Shown here piece after piece: positions 1 to 8,283 of a stretch of 64,000 nucleotides of DNA. Below the pieces are notes generated by a model that saw only the letters and a program-made list of their open reading frames with translations, had not been told where the DNA came from and did not search any database. The stretch is from Candidatus Fermentithermobacillus carboniphilus. Its GTDB lineage: Bacteria; Bacillota; Sulfobacillia; Fermentithermobacillales; Fermentithermobacillaceae. The stretch is from contig CP062796.1 in the NCBI GenBank assembly GCA_018208355.1, positions 1,086,494-1,150,493 on the forward strand. The letters run 5' to 3'. Every line of letters begins with the position of its first letter. Positions within the stretch are counted from its first letter, which is position 1. Position numbers and translations under genes: made by a program.

Positions 1-1534
1 GGCACGCGCCATCGTCTATCTCTACCTCACCGCCCCAGAATTCTGCCAGGATTTCACCTTGCACCCTATTGAGGAGAGAGGCAGTGACCGGCTCGCCCTT
101 TTCGGCAAGAGCGTAGATCCGGCGCTGGAGCTCGCCTTCAATAAGGTGCCGCACGAAGTTGTGATAGTAAGTCATAAGCATCTGCATTATCACCCAGCGC
201 CGTATCCGGGTGTCGGTACTGGTAGAGAGGATATAGTTGCCCACTAAGAGCTCATTTGTGGTAGATGGAGCCTCAACGAAAAACATGGAAGTACGGCAAT
301 TGGAAAGCCGCTGGTTTCGCTGAGAGAGGACTCCGTGGCCTGCATGGCCGAGCTCATGGGAAAGCGTCAAAGCATTTCGCATGCTGTTGGTCCAGGTAAT
401 CAGGATATATGGGTGAACGCCGTATACCGAGTTACAGAAAGCGCCGGTTGACTTCCCTACGTTATCAGCAAGATCGATCCAGCGGTTCTTCAACCCGGTA
501 GCAATTATCTCAGTATATTCTGGCCCGAGGACCGAAAGGCCCTTGAGTATTATCTCCGATGCCTGTTCAAAAGTGGTTTCAGGATTGTACTCCGGATCGA
601 GCGGGGCCTCGATGTCGCAGTACAAGATCTTATCCAGTCCCAGAACACGCTTCCGGAGCCGGACATACTCCCGCATGTGGGGCGCCAGTTCCTTGAGGAT
701 GATGTCGTGGAGGTTATTATATACCTCCACCGGAACTTCCTGATGGTCTAGGAGCATGTGGATGGCCGACTTGTAGCCACGAAGTCTCGCCATGACTACA
801 TTTTTCTTGACCTCTGTACCCCAGGTTGCTGCATAAGTGTTCTGATAAGCTTTCAGCCCTTTGGTGAATGAAGCATAAGCATTCCTGCGCAATACGGTAT
901 CGGCTGACCGCTCATAGTGGTTTTCGTACAACGCGAATGCCATAGGGAGCTGGTTTCCTTTCCCGTCCACTACCGGGTCAAAGGACATATCGCCGGCCTT
1001 AGACCGGGCATAAATCATGGAAGGAGCATTCAGGACTTCTCCAAGGGCTGCCAGAACCATTTCGGTCTGGGGTTCCAGCATGTGGGGCTTTTCTGCGATC
1101 ATCCTTTCGATCGTCCGCCGGAAAGGCTCCAATCCCGGCTCTTCTTCGAGATACCGCTGGAGAGTGCCTTCCGGTAGGGCCAGGGACTCGGTACGTATGA
1201 AAGAAGTTTCTGCAAAGATTTGCGCCCCGAGGGAGGATACCCGGCTGGCTGCAGCTTGGTTTTGCGGGTCAGTCCCATCTGCGGAAAACTTGAGAGAAGC
1301 GTAGGAGGAAATGCGCATAAAACGCTCTTGAAGCTTTTCATAGGCTTCAAGACATTCCAGCAGCACGCCGGCACCTTGGCCGAGTTTGCCCTTGTACTTG
1401 GTAACGCTACCTATCGACCCGGCAACGTCGTTAAACTCTTTCTCCCACGCTTCAACAGTCGGGAAAATGTCTTCCAGGTTCCAGGTTAGCTCGACCGGAA
1501 CCTCAGAACGCAAAAGACGCCTTTTCATGTTCAT
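1..1534 (-). CDS. pepF: Oligoendopeptidase F (M3 family metallopeptidase), 3' end outside window
   Basis: Cytosolic zinc oligopeptidase that cleaves short peptides. About 511 residues are visible before the frame runs off the left edge; the family is usually near 600. The zinc motif HELGHAGH lies near residue 393 (complement of 335-358), preceded by the family-typical stretch TWTNSMRNALTLS and followed by a FVEAPSTTNE segment with the third ligand Glu. The start at 1534 (ATG-AAC-ATG-AAA) has an AGGAGG five bases upstream; an ATG four bases further upstream is in a frame that stops at once. It is encoded just downstream of cysK on the same strand with a 168-bp gap, so it may be a separate unit. 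The family assignment is firm. Confidence 0.93.
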   Translation of the reverse strand, partial: MNMKRRLLRSEVPVELTWNLEDIFPTVEAWEKEFNDVAGSIGSVTKYKGKLGQGAGVLLECLEAYEKLQERFMRISSYASLKFSADGTDPQNQAAASRVSSLGAQIFAETSFIRTESLALPEGTLQRYLEEEPGLEPFRRTIERMIAEKPHMLEPQTEMVLAALGEVLNAPSMIYARSKAGDMSFDPVVDGKGNQLPMAFALYENHYERSADTVLRRNAYASFTKGLKAYQNTYAATWGTEVKKNVVMARLRGYKSAIHMLLDHQEVPVEVYNNLHDIILKELAPHMREYVRLRKRVLGLDKILYCDIEAPLDPEYNPETTFEQASEIILKGLSVLGPEYTEIIATGLKNRWIDLADNVGKSTGAFCNSVYGVHPYILITWTNSMRNALTLSHELGHAGHGVLSQRNQRLSNCRTSMFFVEAPSTTNELLVGNYILSTSTDTRIRRWVIMQMLMTYYHNFVRHLIEGELQRRIYALAEKGEPVTASLLNRVQGEILAEFWGGEVEIDDGAC

Positions 1535-1702
1535 TCATGCCTCCTCGTAGCTGGCTCGGCTGATTCACCGTTTAGTTATTTCGAGGCGCGAAGCATAGGT
1601 TCCTTCTTGTCAGACTCCCATCCGCGCCCTTCCTTCAGGCTGTGCTCCGGGAAAACCGAAAAAGCCAGGGTCTCGCAGTAACGAGCAATCCTCCGATCCG
1701 CT

Positions 1703-2620
1703 TCAAAACAGACCCTCCACACTCAAGTAACGCTCGCCTGTATCAGGGAGTATTGCCATCACGCGCTTCCCTTGGCCGAGTTCCCTCGCGATGGACAAAG
1801 CCGCCACACATGCCGCTCCAGAGGAGATACCGGCGAGGATGCCCTCTACCCTCGCCAGCTCACGGGTCGCTTCAAAGGCGTCATCTGACTTAACCTGCAT
1901 AATCCGATCTATTAGTGTCAGGTCAAGCACCTTCGGGACAAAACCAGCACCTATACCTTGTATACGGTGAGTTCCCGGTTTTCCGCCCGAGAGCACCGGC
2001 GATTCGGCAGGCTCCACGGCAACCACAATTACCCCGGGGATCTCCTTTTTGAGCACCCTGGCAACCCCCGTAATTGTACCTCCTGTACCAACTCCTGCCA
2101 CGAAAGCATCGAGGTTTCTCCCCGTGGCCTCAAGTATCTCCAGGGCGGTGGTTTTCTCGTGCATCGCGGGGTTTGCGGGATTTTCAAACTGAGAAGGCAT
2201 GAAGTAGTCCGTGTGCTGTTCTAATATTTCCCGAGCTTTCTCCACTGCTCCACGCATACCCAGAGATCCAGGGGTCAGGACTATTTCAGCGCCGTAGGCT
2301 TTCAGAAGCCGCCTCCGCTCGATGCTCATCGTTTCTGGCATCGTCAATATCAACCTGTATCCCCTGGCGGCTGCGATCATTGCAAGTCCTATACCGGTAT
2401 TGCCTGAAGTAGGTTCTACGATGGTCGAGCCGGGCTTCAGTATGCCTTTCCTCTCAGCATCCTCGATCATAGCCAGCGCTATCCTGTCTTTCACGCTCCC
2501 TCCCGGGTTAAACGACTCCAGCTTCACCAGTATTTCAGCACGGTTTCCTCCGCCGAAACGCTGGAGTTTGACTACCGGGGTTCTTCCTATAAGCTGTGTG
2601 ACGTCAGATGCTATAGTCAT
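1703..2620 (-). CDS. cysK: Cysteine synthase A (O-acetylserine sulfhydrylase)
   Basis: PLP enzyme that makes cysteine from O-acetylserine and sulfide. It has 305 residues, normal for the family. The PLP lysine is in PGGSVKDR near residue 42, the substrate loop in [10 protein letters not shown], and the phosphate-binding [10 protein letters not shown] follows. The frame is open further upstream, but the start [12 protein letters not shown] at 2620 has AAGGAGG nine bases ahead and matches the family N-terminus. It overlaps the end of cysE by 17 bases, so the two are translationally close and form an operon that makes cysteine from serine. Expression should follow the Cys T-box upstream of cysE. 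Confidence 0.95.
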   Translation of the reverse strand: MTIASDVTQLIGRTPVVKLQRFGGGNRAEILVKLESFNPGGSVKDRIALAMIEDAERKGILKPGSTIVEPTSGNTGIGLAMIAAARGYRLILTMPETMSIERRRLLKAYGAEIVLTPGSLGMRGAVEKAREILEQHTDYFMPSQFENPANPAMHEKTTALEILEATGRNLDAFVAGVGTGGTITGVARVLKKEIPGVIVVAVEPAESPVLSGGKPGTHRIQGIGAGFVPKVLDLTLIDRIMQVKSDDAFEATRELARVEGILAGISSGAACVAALSIARELGQGKRVMAILPDTGERYLSVEGLF

Positions 2621-3338
2621 GAACCGGTTCCTCCTTGAGTTGGTCTGTATCAAAAGGTTTTTTAGTGTTACATTCACTTTCACGCTCCATTGCCTCAAGT
2701 CGGGCACGAAGCTCCCTGAGTTCACCTTCAAGAATCCTGATCCGAAGGGTGAGCAGATCCAGGGCTTTTCCCACCGGATCGGGCAGTTCGTTGTGCTTCA
2801 GGTCGACTTCATTGATCTTGACACCCTGTCTTGCAACAACCCGCCCCGGTACTCCAACCACCGTGGAGTAGGGCGGGACTTCTTTCAGCACCACTGCGCC
2901 CGAACCGATCTTCGAGTACTTCCCCACAGTGAAGGAACCAAGCACTTTGGCCCCGGCAGCTACCACAACCCCCTCTTCTATCGTGGGATGTCTTTTGCCC
3001 TTTTCCTTCCCTGTTCCCCCCAACGTCACTCCCTGGTAGATCGTAACGTTATCGCCGACTTCAGCAGTTTCTCCTATGACCACTCCCATCCCGTGATCGA
3101 TGAAAACTCCTTTCCCGATCTTTGCACCCGGGTGTATCTCTATGCCGGTGAGAAAGCGGCTGATATGAGAAACCAATCGCGCCAGCACAAACAACTTGTG
3201 CCGGTATAACCAGTGAGCCAGTTTGTGGATTATGAGCGCGTGCACGCCAGGGTAACACAAGAGAACCTCCACCACGTTCTTGGCAGCCGGGTCTCGCTCC
3301 ATAGCGGCTCTAATATACGACTTGATATCTTCGAACAT
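2604..3338 (-). CDS. cysE: Serine O-acetyltransferase
   Basis: It acetylates serine with acetyl-CoA, the first step of cysteine synthesis. Its 244 residues comprise an N-terminal helical domain ([20 protein letters not shown]) followed by a left-handed beta-helix of hexapeptide repeats with the catalytic segment [18 protein letters not shown]. The start at 3338 has GAGGAGGG upstream; extending the frame further would run into the T-box leader. The C-terminal 50 residues are charged and probably helical. It is the first gene of the cysE-cysK operon. The two products are known to form a cysteine synthase complex in other bacteria; whether they do so here is inference. Confidence 0.95.
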   Translation of the reverse strand: MFEDIKSYIRAAMERDPAAKNVVEVLLCYPGVHALIIHKLAHWLYRHKLFVLARLVSHISRFLTGIEIHPGAKIGKGVFIDHGMGVVIGETAEVGDNVTIYQGVTLGGTGKEKGKRHPTIEEGVVVAAGAKVLGSFTVGKYSKIGSGAVVLKEVPPYSTVVGVPGRVVARQGVKINEVDLKHNELPDPVGKALDLLTLRIRILEGELRELRARLEAMERESECNTKKPFDTDQLKEEPVHDYSI

Positions 3339-3371
3339 AAAATCCCTCCTCAAACGGCGGTATAACGAATA

Positions 3372-3768
3372 CACGCCGCCTCGTGACAGAGACGGCGTGA
3401 CCGTGGTCCCACTCTGCTTCGGAAAGGCCACCCGCAGTACATCGCTGCCATCCGCGCGGGCTCCGTATCCTGGCGGGCTGACATCTTTTTTAGCCTTTCC
3501 CTCGTTCAGCACCCTATCGGCACCAGGACATCCCTGGCGCTCCTTATGCAAGAAGGTGCCTGCACTGTAACGGGCGCAAACCGTGAAAGCCTACTCTCGC
3601 TCGCGTCACCGGGCTTGAAAACCCACGGGATAACCGACGCGATTTTGGCTTCCATGCTCAGGGGTGCACTTCAGAAAGAGCCTACTCAGGGCCGCTTCCA
3701 CCCGGTGACGGCCCCTCTCTGAAAGCCTGGCTCTATCCTACTCTCCCCGTCATCGCCGGATATATGAT
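3372..3768 (-). promoter_or_regulatory. Cysteine-specific T-box leader of cysE-cysK
   Basis: The transcript senses uncharged tRNA-Cys. Read on the minus strand, stem I runs from about 3760 to 3655. It shows the S-turn AGTA, an AGAGAGGGG side, a GGGTGGAAGC distal loop, and the specifier strand GAAGTGCACCCC with codon TGC (complement of 3666-3668), which means Cys. The conserved T-box sequence AGAGTGGGACCACG is the complement of 3402-3415. It is followed by a GC-rich hairpin (complement of 3372-3399) that can compete with the antiterminator. No clear U-run follows that hairpin, so control could act on translation. The target genes agree with the specifier. Confidence 0.88.
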
Positions 3769-3776
3769 TTTTTGGT

Positions 3777-3806
3777 ATTCTACGGGCTAGAATCCGGTAG
3801 TGTCAA
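3777..3806 (-). promoter_or_regulatory. SigA-type promoter of the cysE T-box transcript
   Basis: On the minus strand the sequence reads TTGACA, an 18-base spacer, then TAGAAT. It lies directly upstream of the T-box leader, which gives a start site near 3770. Confidence 0.65.
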
Positions 3807-3920
3807 CATTATACGTCAAACAAGTTTCAATGTTACAGGATACATCTGTCAGTAACGTAAATGCCCTCTTTACGGTGCCCCTTTGAGGTGGCCCTTAGAG
3901 GTGGTCCGAATAACTTCCAA

Positions 3921-3960
3921 ACCTCAGGAGGATATGTGCAACCTCAAGAGGATATGTACG
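3921..3960. repeat. Two tandem 20-bp imperfect repeats
   Basis: Two adjacent copies of a unit close to acctcaRgaggatatgtg sit in the spacer between the cysE promoter and the transporter gene. A looser pair of gaggtgg motifs lies just before them (3884-3903). No function can be assigned. Confidence 0.5.
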
Positions 3961-3965
3961 GCAAG

Positions 3966-3980
3966 TTGACATATAGTCAA
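3966..3980. promoter_or_regulatory. Possible operator palindrome upstream of the EamA gene
   Basis: This is a perfect inverted repeat, TTGAC-ATATA-GTCAA, 33 bases before the transporter start. The left arm could double as part of a -35 box. A dimeric repressor site is an inference from symmetry and position only. Confidence 0.35.
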
Positions 3981-4012
3981 AGGGGAAACTGCGTCTAAAT
4001 AAAACGGGGAGC

Positions 4013-4447
4013 GTGATAGCAGTGACATGGTTTTCATGGTCTCTCATCGCCGCATTGTTTTGGGGGCTCGGTCCCGTTTTCGCAAAGCTCGGGCTGGTCA
4101 AGCCAGACCCACTCATCGCCCTCACTGTGAGGAACATAGGGGTTCTCGCAATCCTTCTGGTATGGACTCTTGGCCGGGGCGACCTGACGGCTTCGCTGCT
4201 CTCGTTGGATTTAAGAACCTGGATTCTCCTGGTACTCGAGGGTGCCTCCGCCTCGGTTATCGCTCATTTCGCTTACTTCAAGGCTCTCAAAATGGGAAAT
4301 ATCGCGAGCGTGGTGCCAATAACCGCGTCTTATCCTCTGGTTTCAGTTATTCTCTCGGCTATTCTGTTGGGAAATAAGGTCACGTTGGGAAAGGCGGTAG
4401 GAGTACTCTTAACCGTAACCGGCATCTATCTTCTACAACGGTTCTGA
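4013..4447 (+). CDS. EamA/DMT-type permease, half-size (144 aa)
   Basis: A small membrane protein with a single EamA domain and about five hydrophobic segments. The N-terminal WFSWSLIAALFWGLGPVFAK and the C-terminal SYPLVSVILSAILLG are typical of the drug/metabolite transporter superfamily. Most members have two EamA repeats, so this form probably works as a dimer. GTG is used as start, with a GGGGAG stretch just ahead. The substrate is unknown. It stands alone on the plus strand, divergent from cysE-cysK. Confidence 0.85.
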   Translation: MIAVTWFSWSLIAALFWGLGPVFAKLGLVKPDPLIALTVRNIGVLAILLVWTLGRGDLTASLLSLDLRTWILLVLEGASASVIAHFAYFKALKMGNIASVVPITASYPLVSVILSAILLGNKVTLGKAVGVLLTVTGIYLLQRF

Positions 4448-4813
4448 AACGGTGGGGCCACTGCGACTTTATGCGGGAAATTTCCGCACGCGCTTGCGTG
4501 TTCCGCTGAGATTTTTCGCACATTACCGCTAATTGTGCTGGAAACGTAAGCACATCTTTGAGGGGCAGCGGGGTAGTAGAAGGTTTCAGTAGGTGAAGGT
4601 GCGAGGGAAGGCGAATAGGGCGGTCTAGAGTTTCAGTAGGTAAAAGTGGCCGGGGAACGCGAATAGAGCAGTTTTCAGGGAGTTGAGAAATGAGGGCTGC
4701 TAGCAAGACTCAGAACAGCATGAATTTGCGTCCGCGGTTCGTTAACCGGTATAATATCGAGTGGTAGGTAACCATGTAGGTTTTGGTTTTCCTCTTCAAG
4801 AACCGCACTCTGT
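4448..4813. other. Non-coding spacer with a degenerate tandem repeat
   Basis: No gene is seen between the EamA permease and tRNA-Pro. The stretch contains two imperfect copies of a 47-bp unit, 4583-4629 and 4630-4676, both starting GTTTCAGTAGGT and containing a GCGAATAG core. They differ at roughly a fifth to a quarter of positions. Confidence 0.55.
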
Positions 4814-4890
4814 CGGGGAGTGGCGCAGCTTGGTAGCGCGCATGGTTTGGGACCATGAGGCCCCGGGTTCAAGTCCCGGCTCCCCGACCA
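4814..4890 (+). tRNA. tRNA-Pro (anticodon TGG), CCA encoded
   Basis: The acceptor arms CGGGGAG (4814-4820) and CTCCCCG (4880-4886) pair fully, followed by A and an encoded CCA. The anticodon loop TTTGGGA is closed by CATGG/CCATG and reads TGG. The T-arm is CCGGG-TTCAAGT-CCCGG. Eleven bases of the T-arm (gttcaagtccc) recur directly after the gene at 4892-4902. Confidence 0.95.
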
Positions 4891-5143
4891 GTTCAAGTCC
4901 CATATAGATAACCGGCTACACGAGTGTTGCCAATGCTTTTGCCAATGCTTCAAGGCAACAAGAAGAGGCAGCCTTCCCCGCTGCCCAAGCACCCCCAGCA
5001 GAGGAGGTATATCGCGGTCAATTGACGCGATTCTGGTAATATCTGCGGTTTCAGGCATCACGCAAAAAGAAGCGCAAATTCACACTAAAACACTAAAAGA
5101 AACAATGAAGCCCATGCCCAGGGCTTGACGAGTTCGGTGTCAT

Positions 5144-5467
5144 TTAGGATCCCATGTCGACACCCAAGAGGGTCAGGAATAGTGCAATCATCCTGTCTAT
5201 TGCATCCTGCGTTAGGAAGCCAACCGGCTCGCATGACAGGTCGGTTTTCTTGAGAGGTTGGGCCAGGTTCAGTTTCAGAAGACAGTGTTCTTTGACTCCA
5301 TCTTCCGGGAACAGCTCCAGGTCGCATGCATGCTTGTTCTTCACCTTGGTTGTGAGAGGTGCCACCATAACCAACGGATATACAAGGCTAGCGTTAAGTG
5401 GGCTGTTCCATAGGATGACAACAGGCCGTTCAGGTTTAGGGCTGCGTTCCCTGTCGGGCATACTCAA
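5144..5467 (-). CDS. MazF/PemK-like toxin, start doubtful (possibly a pseudogene)
   Basis: About 107 residues resemble the PemK/MazF fold: a RPVVILWN strand, then PLVMVAPLTTK, then DLELFPEDGV and a C-terminal helix with GFLTQDAIDRMIALF. Such proteins are usually mRNA endoribonucleases. The only in-frame start candidate is TTG at 5467, or the ATG two codons later. The frame continues upstream with a plausible family N-terminus (KQWEIYLVDDSK) but meets TAG near 5500 without a start codon. The gene may therefore be damaged. It lies next to the right end of the ISC element, on the same strand as the Panacea gene beyond it. The assignment rests on motif memory, not a search. Confidence 0.5.
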   Translation of the reverse strand: MSMPDRERSPKPERPVVILWNSPLNASLVYPLVMVAPLTTKVKNKHACDLELFPEDGVKEHCLLKLNLAQPLKKTDLSCEPVGFLTQDAIDRMIALFLTLLGVDMGS

Positions 5468-5608
5468 TTTTGAGTCATCAACTAAGTATATTTCCCATTG
5501 TTTCTAGACTCTGGCCGATATCCCGAGTCGTTGAAACTCTGTCCCGAAAGACATTCCGGTGCTCTTCTCCGGTAGGGCTCCAGTTCCACAAACTTTCGGC
5601 GCAGGGTG

Positions 5609-5628
5609 CCTCCCAATTCATTGGGAGG
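5609..5628. repeat. Right-end hairpin of the ISC element
   Basis: A perfect 8-bp inverted repeat with a short loop overlaps the iscB stop codon. Subterminal hairpins of this kind are recognised by IS200/IS605 transposases. Confidence 0.6.
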
Positions 5629-6989
5629 GGGAATGCGCCGCCCGGTATTCGCATTCGTAACCATCATCCCTCTGGAGAACCGTCAAATACTTCGGATGAA
5701 CGTCAAACCCGTTGAGCTTGAAGCTCGGACGAAAGCGCACTGCTATTCGCCCAACGTGAACACCCACGTACTTCCCCCGCGGCACCACTGCCTTTACCAG
5801 GTCACCCGTCCTGAAGCCCATATAGCTCTTGCGGCGCGGGGCATGGCCTACCGGAAAGCCAAACCGGTCGACATTGGCCCGCCGTCTCCTGCCGTGGCCA
5901 CGAGCCTTGCTGACCAGCACCCGCTTAAGCCCGATGCGCAACCCCGCCGGGGTGCTCTCGCCCACGCACGCCGCGTCGATCCAGTGGGTCTTCGGAAGGT
6001 CGAGCCTGCACCTGTTGTACTTCGTCTGCCCGCCGGTGCCTACCTCGATCGGGAGCCCGAGCCGCTTCAAGCGGTCGAAGAGCGCCCACCGCGTGGCGTT
6101 GACGGCCGCGGCGCCCCTGAGGGGCTCTTTCGCCTGCGCCTGGATATGCGGGTAGCCGAACTCAGCGGCCGTCATGTTGCCCTTCGCCTGGTTGCAGCCC
6201 TCGCACGCTAAAGTGAGGTTCGACACCCGGTCAGTGCCCCCGCGGGACTTCGGGACGATGTGCTCGACCTGCAGGGGCACGTCGGATCTCCCGCAGTAGG
6301 CGCACCTGCGGCCCCACTTCTCCAGGAGGTACTCCCTGACTTCGTAGCCAAAGAAGGTTCCCCTCTGGTACTCGACGCCCGAGATCTCCGGGTTCTGCAA
6401 CTTCTGCGTGTCGAACTTGGCCAGCTCGACCGAGACGGCGGAAACAGGACACCACCGAACCAAACGGCCGACCCATGTCATGACGTTCGCCACCCGGCTC
6501 TCGAGACTAGGGGGGCAACTGAACCCCGCGGAAGCCGTTGTCCGCGGAGTCCCCTCTATCCGCGCACGACCGGCAGTACCGGCTCCCGCTCCTGGCGTTG
6601 CGCCCGCAGGAAGCGCACTTCTCCGGGCGTCGGTTGGAAAACCGGGGCTCGCGGTAACGGACCTTGCGGTAGCGCCGGAAGCGTCGGTGCTACGCGCGCT
6701 CGAGCATCGCCCGGTGGATCAGGTCCCCGCGGTGCTCGACCTCCGCTGCCCAGACCACCTCGGCAGTGTCCTCTCTGACTACGGCCAGGCCGGAGACCTT
6801 CGCGCCGAGGTCGACCTTGACCCGGTGCGGGTGGACGACAGACCCTTGGTGCAAGCGATCCTTGAGGATGATCGTGAAAGGGTAACAGCGGAAGACCGCG
6901 GCCCTGCCCGAACGCAGGAGCTGCCGCGCCCGTGCGGGATGGCAGGGATCCAGCGGCTTCTTGTTGGCGTCCAGCACAAGCACGCGCAT
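5618..6989 (-). pseudogene. iscB: iscB, RNA-guided nuclease ancestor of Cas9, with one stop and one frameshift
   Basis: The N-terminal part (6989-6690) has the PLMP segment (VLDANKKPLDPCHPARA) and RuvC-I with catalytic Asp in KVDLGAKVSG. An in-frame TAG at 6692-6690 interrupts it just before the Arg-rich bridge helix (RRFRRYRKVRYREPRFS), which stays open in the same frame. A run of six C on the minus strand (complement of 6510-6515) then shifts the frame by one. Removing one C restores QLPPSLESRVANVMTWVG. The rest carries RuvC-II (SVELAKFDTQ), an HNH domain with CAYCG, EHIVPKSRGG and CEGCNQAKGN, and RuvC-III (THWIDAACVG). Catalytic residues are intact, so decay looks recent. A sequencing error could explain the C run but hardly the stop as well. 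Confidence 0.88.
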
Positions 6990-7246
6990 CGAATAAAAAC
7001 ACCTCCTTACGTCGGCTCCCTCGGCTTTCCGCCGGTAAAGTGGGCCTTGCCAATGTTACCCCGGCTTGTAATGCCTGCAGCCTTCGAACCTCACCCCGTC
7101 AGCCCTGCATGACCGCGGGCGGCAGTTGCCGGAAGCTGGCCCGCGCACCTCCGGGTGCCGTGACCGGGGTAACGTAGCCCCGGTTTTCCGGGGCTGAGGC
7201 TGGTCAACTCCGAGGCCCACATGCCTCCCACTTCAGTGGGGGGTAG
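6990..7246 (-). ncRNA. Probable omega RNA (HEARO-type) of the iscB element
   Basis: The 255 bases directly upstream of iscB are G+C-rich and strongly self-complementary, with no reading frame of interest. Several stems are visible, including CCCCGG-AAAA-CCGGGG around 7180, and matching ACGTTACCCCGG/CCGGGGTAACATT strands suited to a pseudoknot or long-range pair. This is where omega RNA, which guides IscB, is encoded in known elements. The 5' end would include the flanking guide at the left boundary. Identity is by position and structure only. Confidence 0.6.
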
Positions 7247-7836
7247 TTGACAAACAGTTGATAGTCTCCCTCGGGAAGTTCTTCTATCGAACCCCTAGCC
7301 TGTAAGTCAAGCCTGCGGGCGGCTTGCCTGATTCGACTCAGAGGCCTTAATTTTCGGTCCGAGATAGCTTCAGACATATCCAGAGGCCTCCCATTAAGTC
7401 TGATACCCTTCCTCTCCTCTTCAACAAGAATCGCTTTCATAGGCGGTGTGCTGTAGGTAAGTTCCTTGAGGCTGTTCAAGTCCACGCCCCTGCATATTGA
7501 AACTACTCTCTCGACGACGAATCGCTCCTGCTCTGAAAGAGCATCGTTGTCCTGAGTTAAAGCCCTGTAGAGCACTTTGTATGAACCGCTAGAGTATGCA
7601 ATTTGCCGACACTCAACAATTCCGGACGCAACCATCACATCAAGGATATCCATGACTGCCTGAGAATACGGCCCATAACGGTATCTTACAAACATCACAT
7701 CCGTCATGGACTCGCCGTACAAACGACGGTACTCTATTTCCGACAAATAGAGCATCTTCATTACTTCAGTCCGGCTGACCTCTCTGCCAGCTGTTGCCAT
7801 AATATGCAGCAGTATGCTTTCTAGTTTCCTTCTCAT
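7204..7836 (-). CDS. Panacea/DUF4065 (SocA-like) antitoxin domain protein, C-terminus replaced by ISC end
   Basis: The first 195 or so residues fit the DUF4065 family: KMLYLSEIEYRRLYGES, FVRYRYGPYSQAVMDI and LNSLKELTYSTPPMKAI. Panacea proteins are known as interchangeable antitoxins paired with many toxin types. The last 15 residues (VNYPPLKWEACGPRS) are encoded by the left end of the ISC element, so the natural C-terminus is lost and probably lies beyond the element near 5500-5600. A MazF-like gene follows there on the same strand, which suggests one original toxin-antitoxin operon. Whether the truncated protein still works is unknown. Confidence 0.72.
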   Translation of the reverse strand: MRRKLESILLHIMATAGREVSRTEVMKMLYLSEIEYRRLYGESMTDVMFVRYRYGPYSQAVMDILDVMVASGIVECRQIAYSSGSYKVLYRALTQDNDALSEQERFVVERVVSICRGVDLNSLKELTYSTPPMKAILVEEERKGIRLNGRPLDMSEAISDRKLRPLSRIRQAARRLDLQARGSIEELPEGDYQLFVNYPPLKWEACGPRS

Positions 7837-7922
7837 AGATATCCTTTCGCAACCTTGTTAGCCATCGTTAACGAGAGATTACTACAAGAAACGCTAAAGT
7901 CCTTCTATATGGTGTTCCAATA

Positions 7923-8111
7923 TTGTTAACCTATTCGCAGCACATTCGTCAAGGGCGTGGCACAGGAGTCTCGATGCACACGGGTACGACTCTTCCGTAC
8001 CTGGTCAAACAACCCTCCAAAATCAAGGATATCTCGAAAGAAGCCAAAGTACGTCTGGCTTTCCTCGACTTCACGAAGAATCATCCGGTGGTCGTCGGAA
8101 CTCAGGTATAG
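7923..8111 (+). pseudogene. Transposase/integrase N-terminal fragment
   Basis: A 62-residue open stretch ends ISKEAKVRLAFLDFTKNHP, which resembles the N-terminal helix-turn-helix start of IS481-type integrase-core transposases. The rest of the domain is missing; the sequence after 8090 does not continue it in any frame. A C-terminal piece of an integrase-core transposase is found at 16533-16604. The assignment is tentative. Confidence 0.35.
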
Positions 8112-8283
8112 AATATCAGACCAATCCTCGAATAGACAGCTCCAAGCCCTGTTTGGCAGGAGCCAGATTCAGCCGAAGACCAGTCCAGACTAGAATTTAC
8201 TGATTCAGCAACTTCGGCTCTGACTGCTGCCGTACCTTAACTGGCCGAAGCCGCCCTACTATTTCACTTTCTTCAAGCCTGCG
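8112..8283. other. Spacer with inverted and direct repeats
   Basis: No gene is seen. AGCCGAAG (near 8172) is repeated in inverted form as CTTCGGCT (near 8212), and GATTCAGC occurs twice in the same direction beside them. This may be the end of an insertion sequence or a terminator-like structure after the regulator. Confidence 0.35.

Larger units (their letters stand above)
5605..7252 (-). mobile_element. Non-autonomous ISC-type (IS200/IS605-like) element carrying iscB
   Basis: The boundaries are inferred from hairpins. The left-end stem-loop is the complement of 7224-7246 (CCCCCAC-TGAA-GTGGG type), and the right-end stem-loop CCTCCCAATTCATTGGGAGG is at 5609-5628. Between them lie a structured non-coding region and a decayed iscB, with no Y1 transposase. 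There is no obvious target duplication, as expected for this superfamily. The left end has cut the reading frame of the Panacea-domain gene. The element is much richer in G+C than its flanks by eye. Exact ends need comparison with an empty site. Confidence 0.7.

Noticed and set aside
2322..3209. Open frame of 295 codons on the plus strand opposite cysE-cysK
   Set aside because: Antisense shadow across two well-supported genes.
2904..3338. N-terminal extension of cysE to 3551
   Set aside because: The extension is the translated T-box leader. The start at 3338 has a ribosome site and the family N-terminus.
4583..4676. CRISPR-like reading of the 47-bp repeat
   Set aside because: Only two degenerate copies without spacers, and no cas genes nearby.
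6260..7112. Open frames on the plus strand (172 and 234 codons) over the ISC element
   Set aside because: They are shadows of the G+C-rich iscB pseudogene and its RNA leader, with Pro/Arg/Ala-rich translations and no domain.
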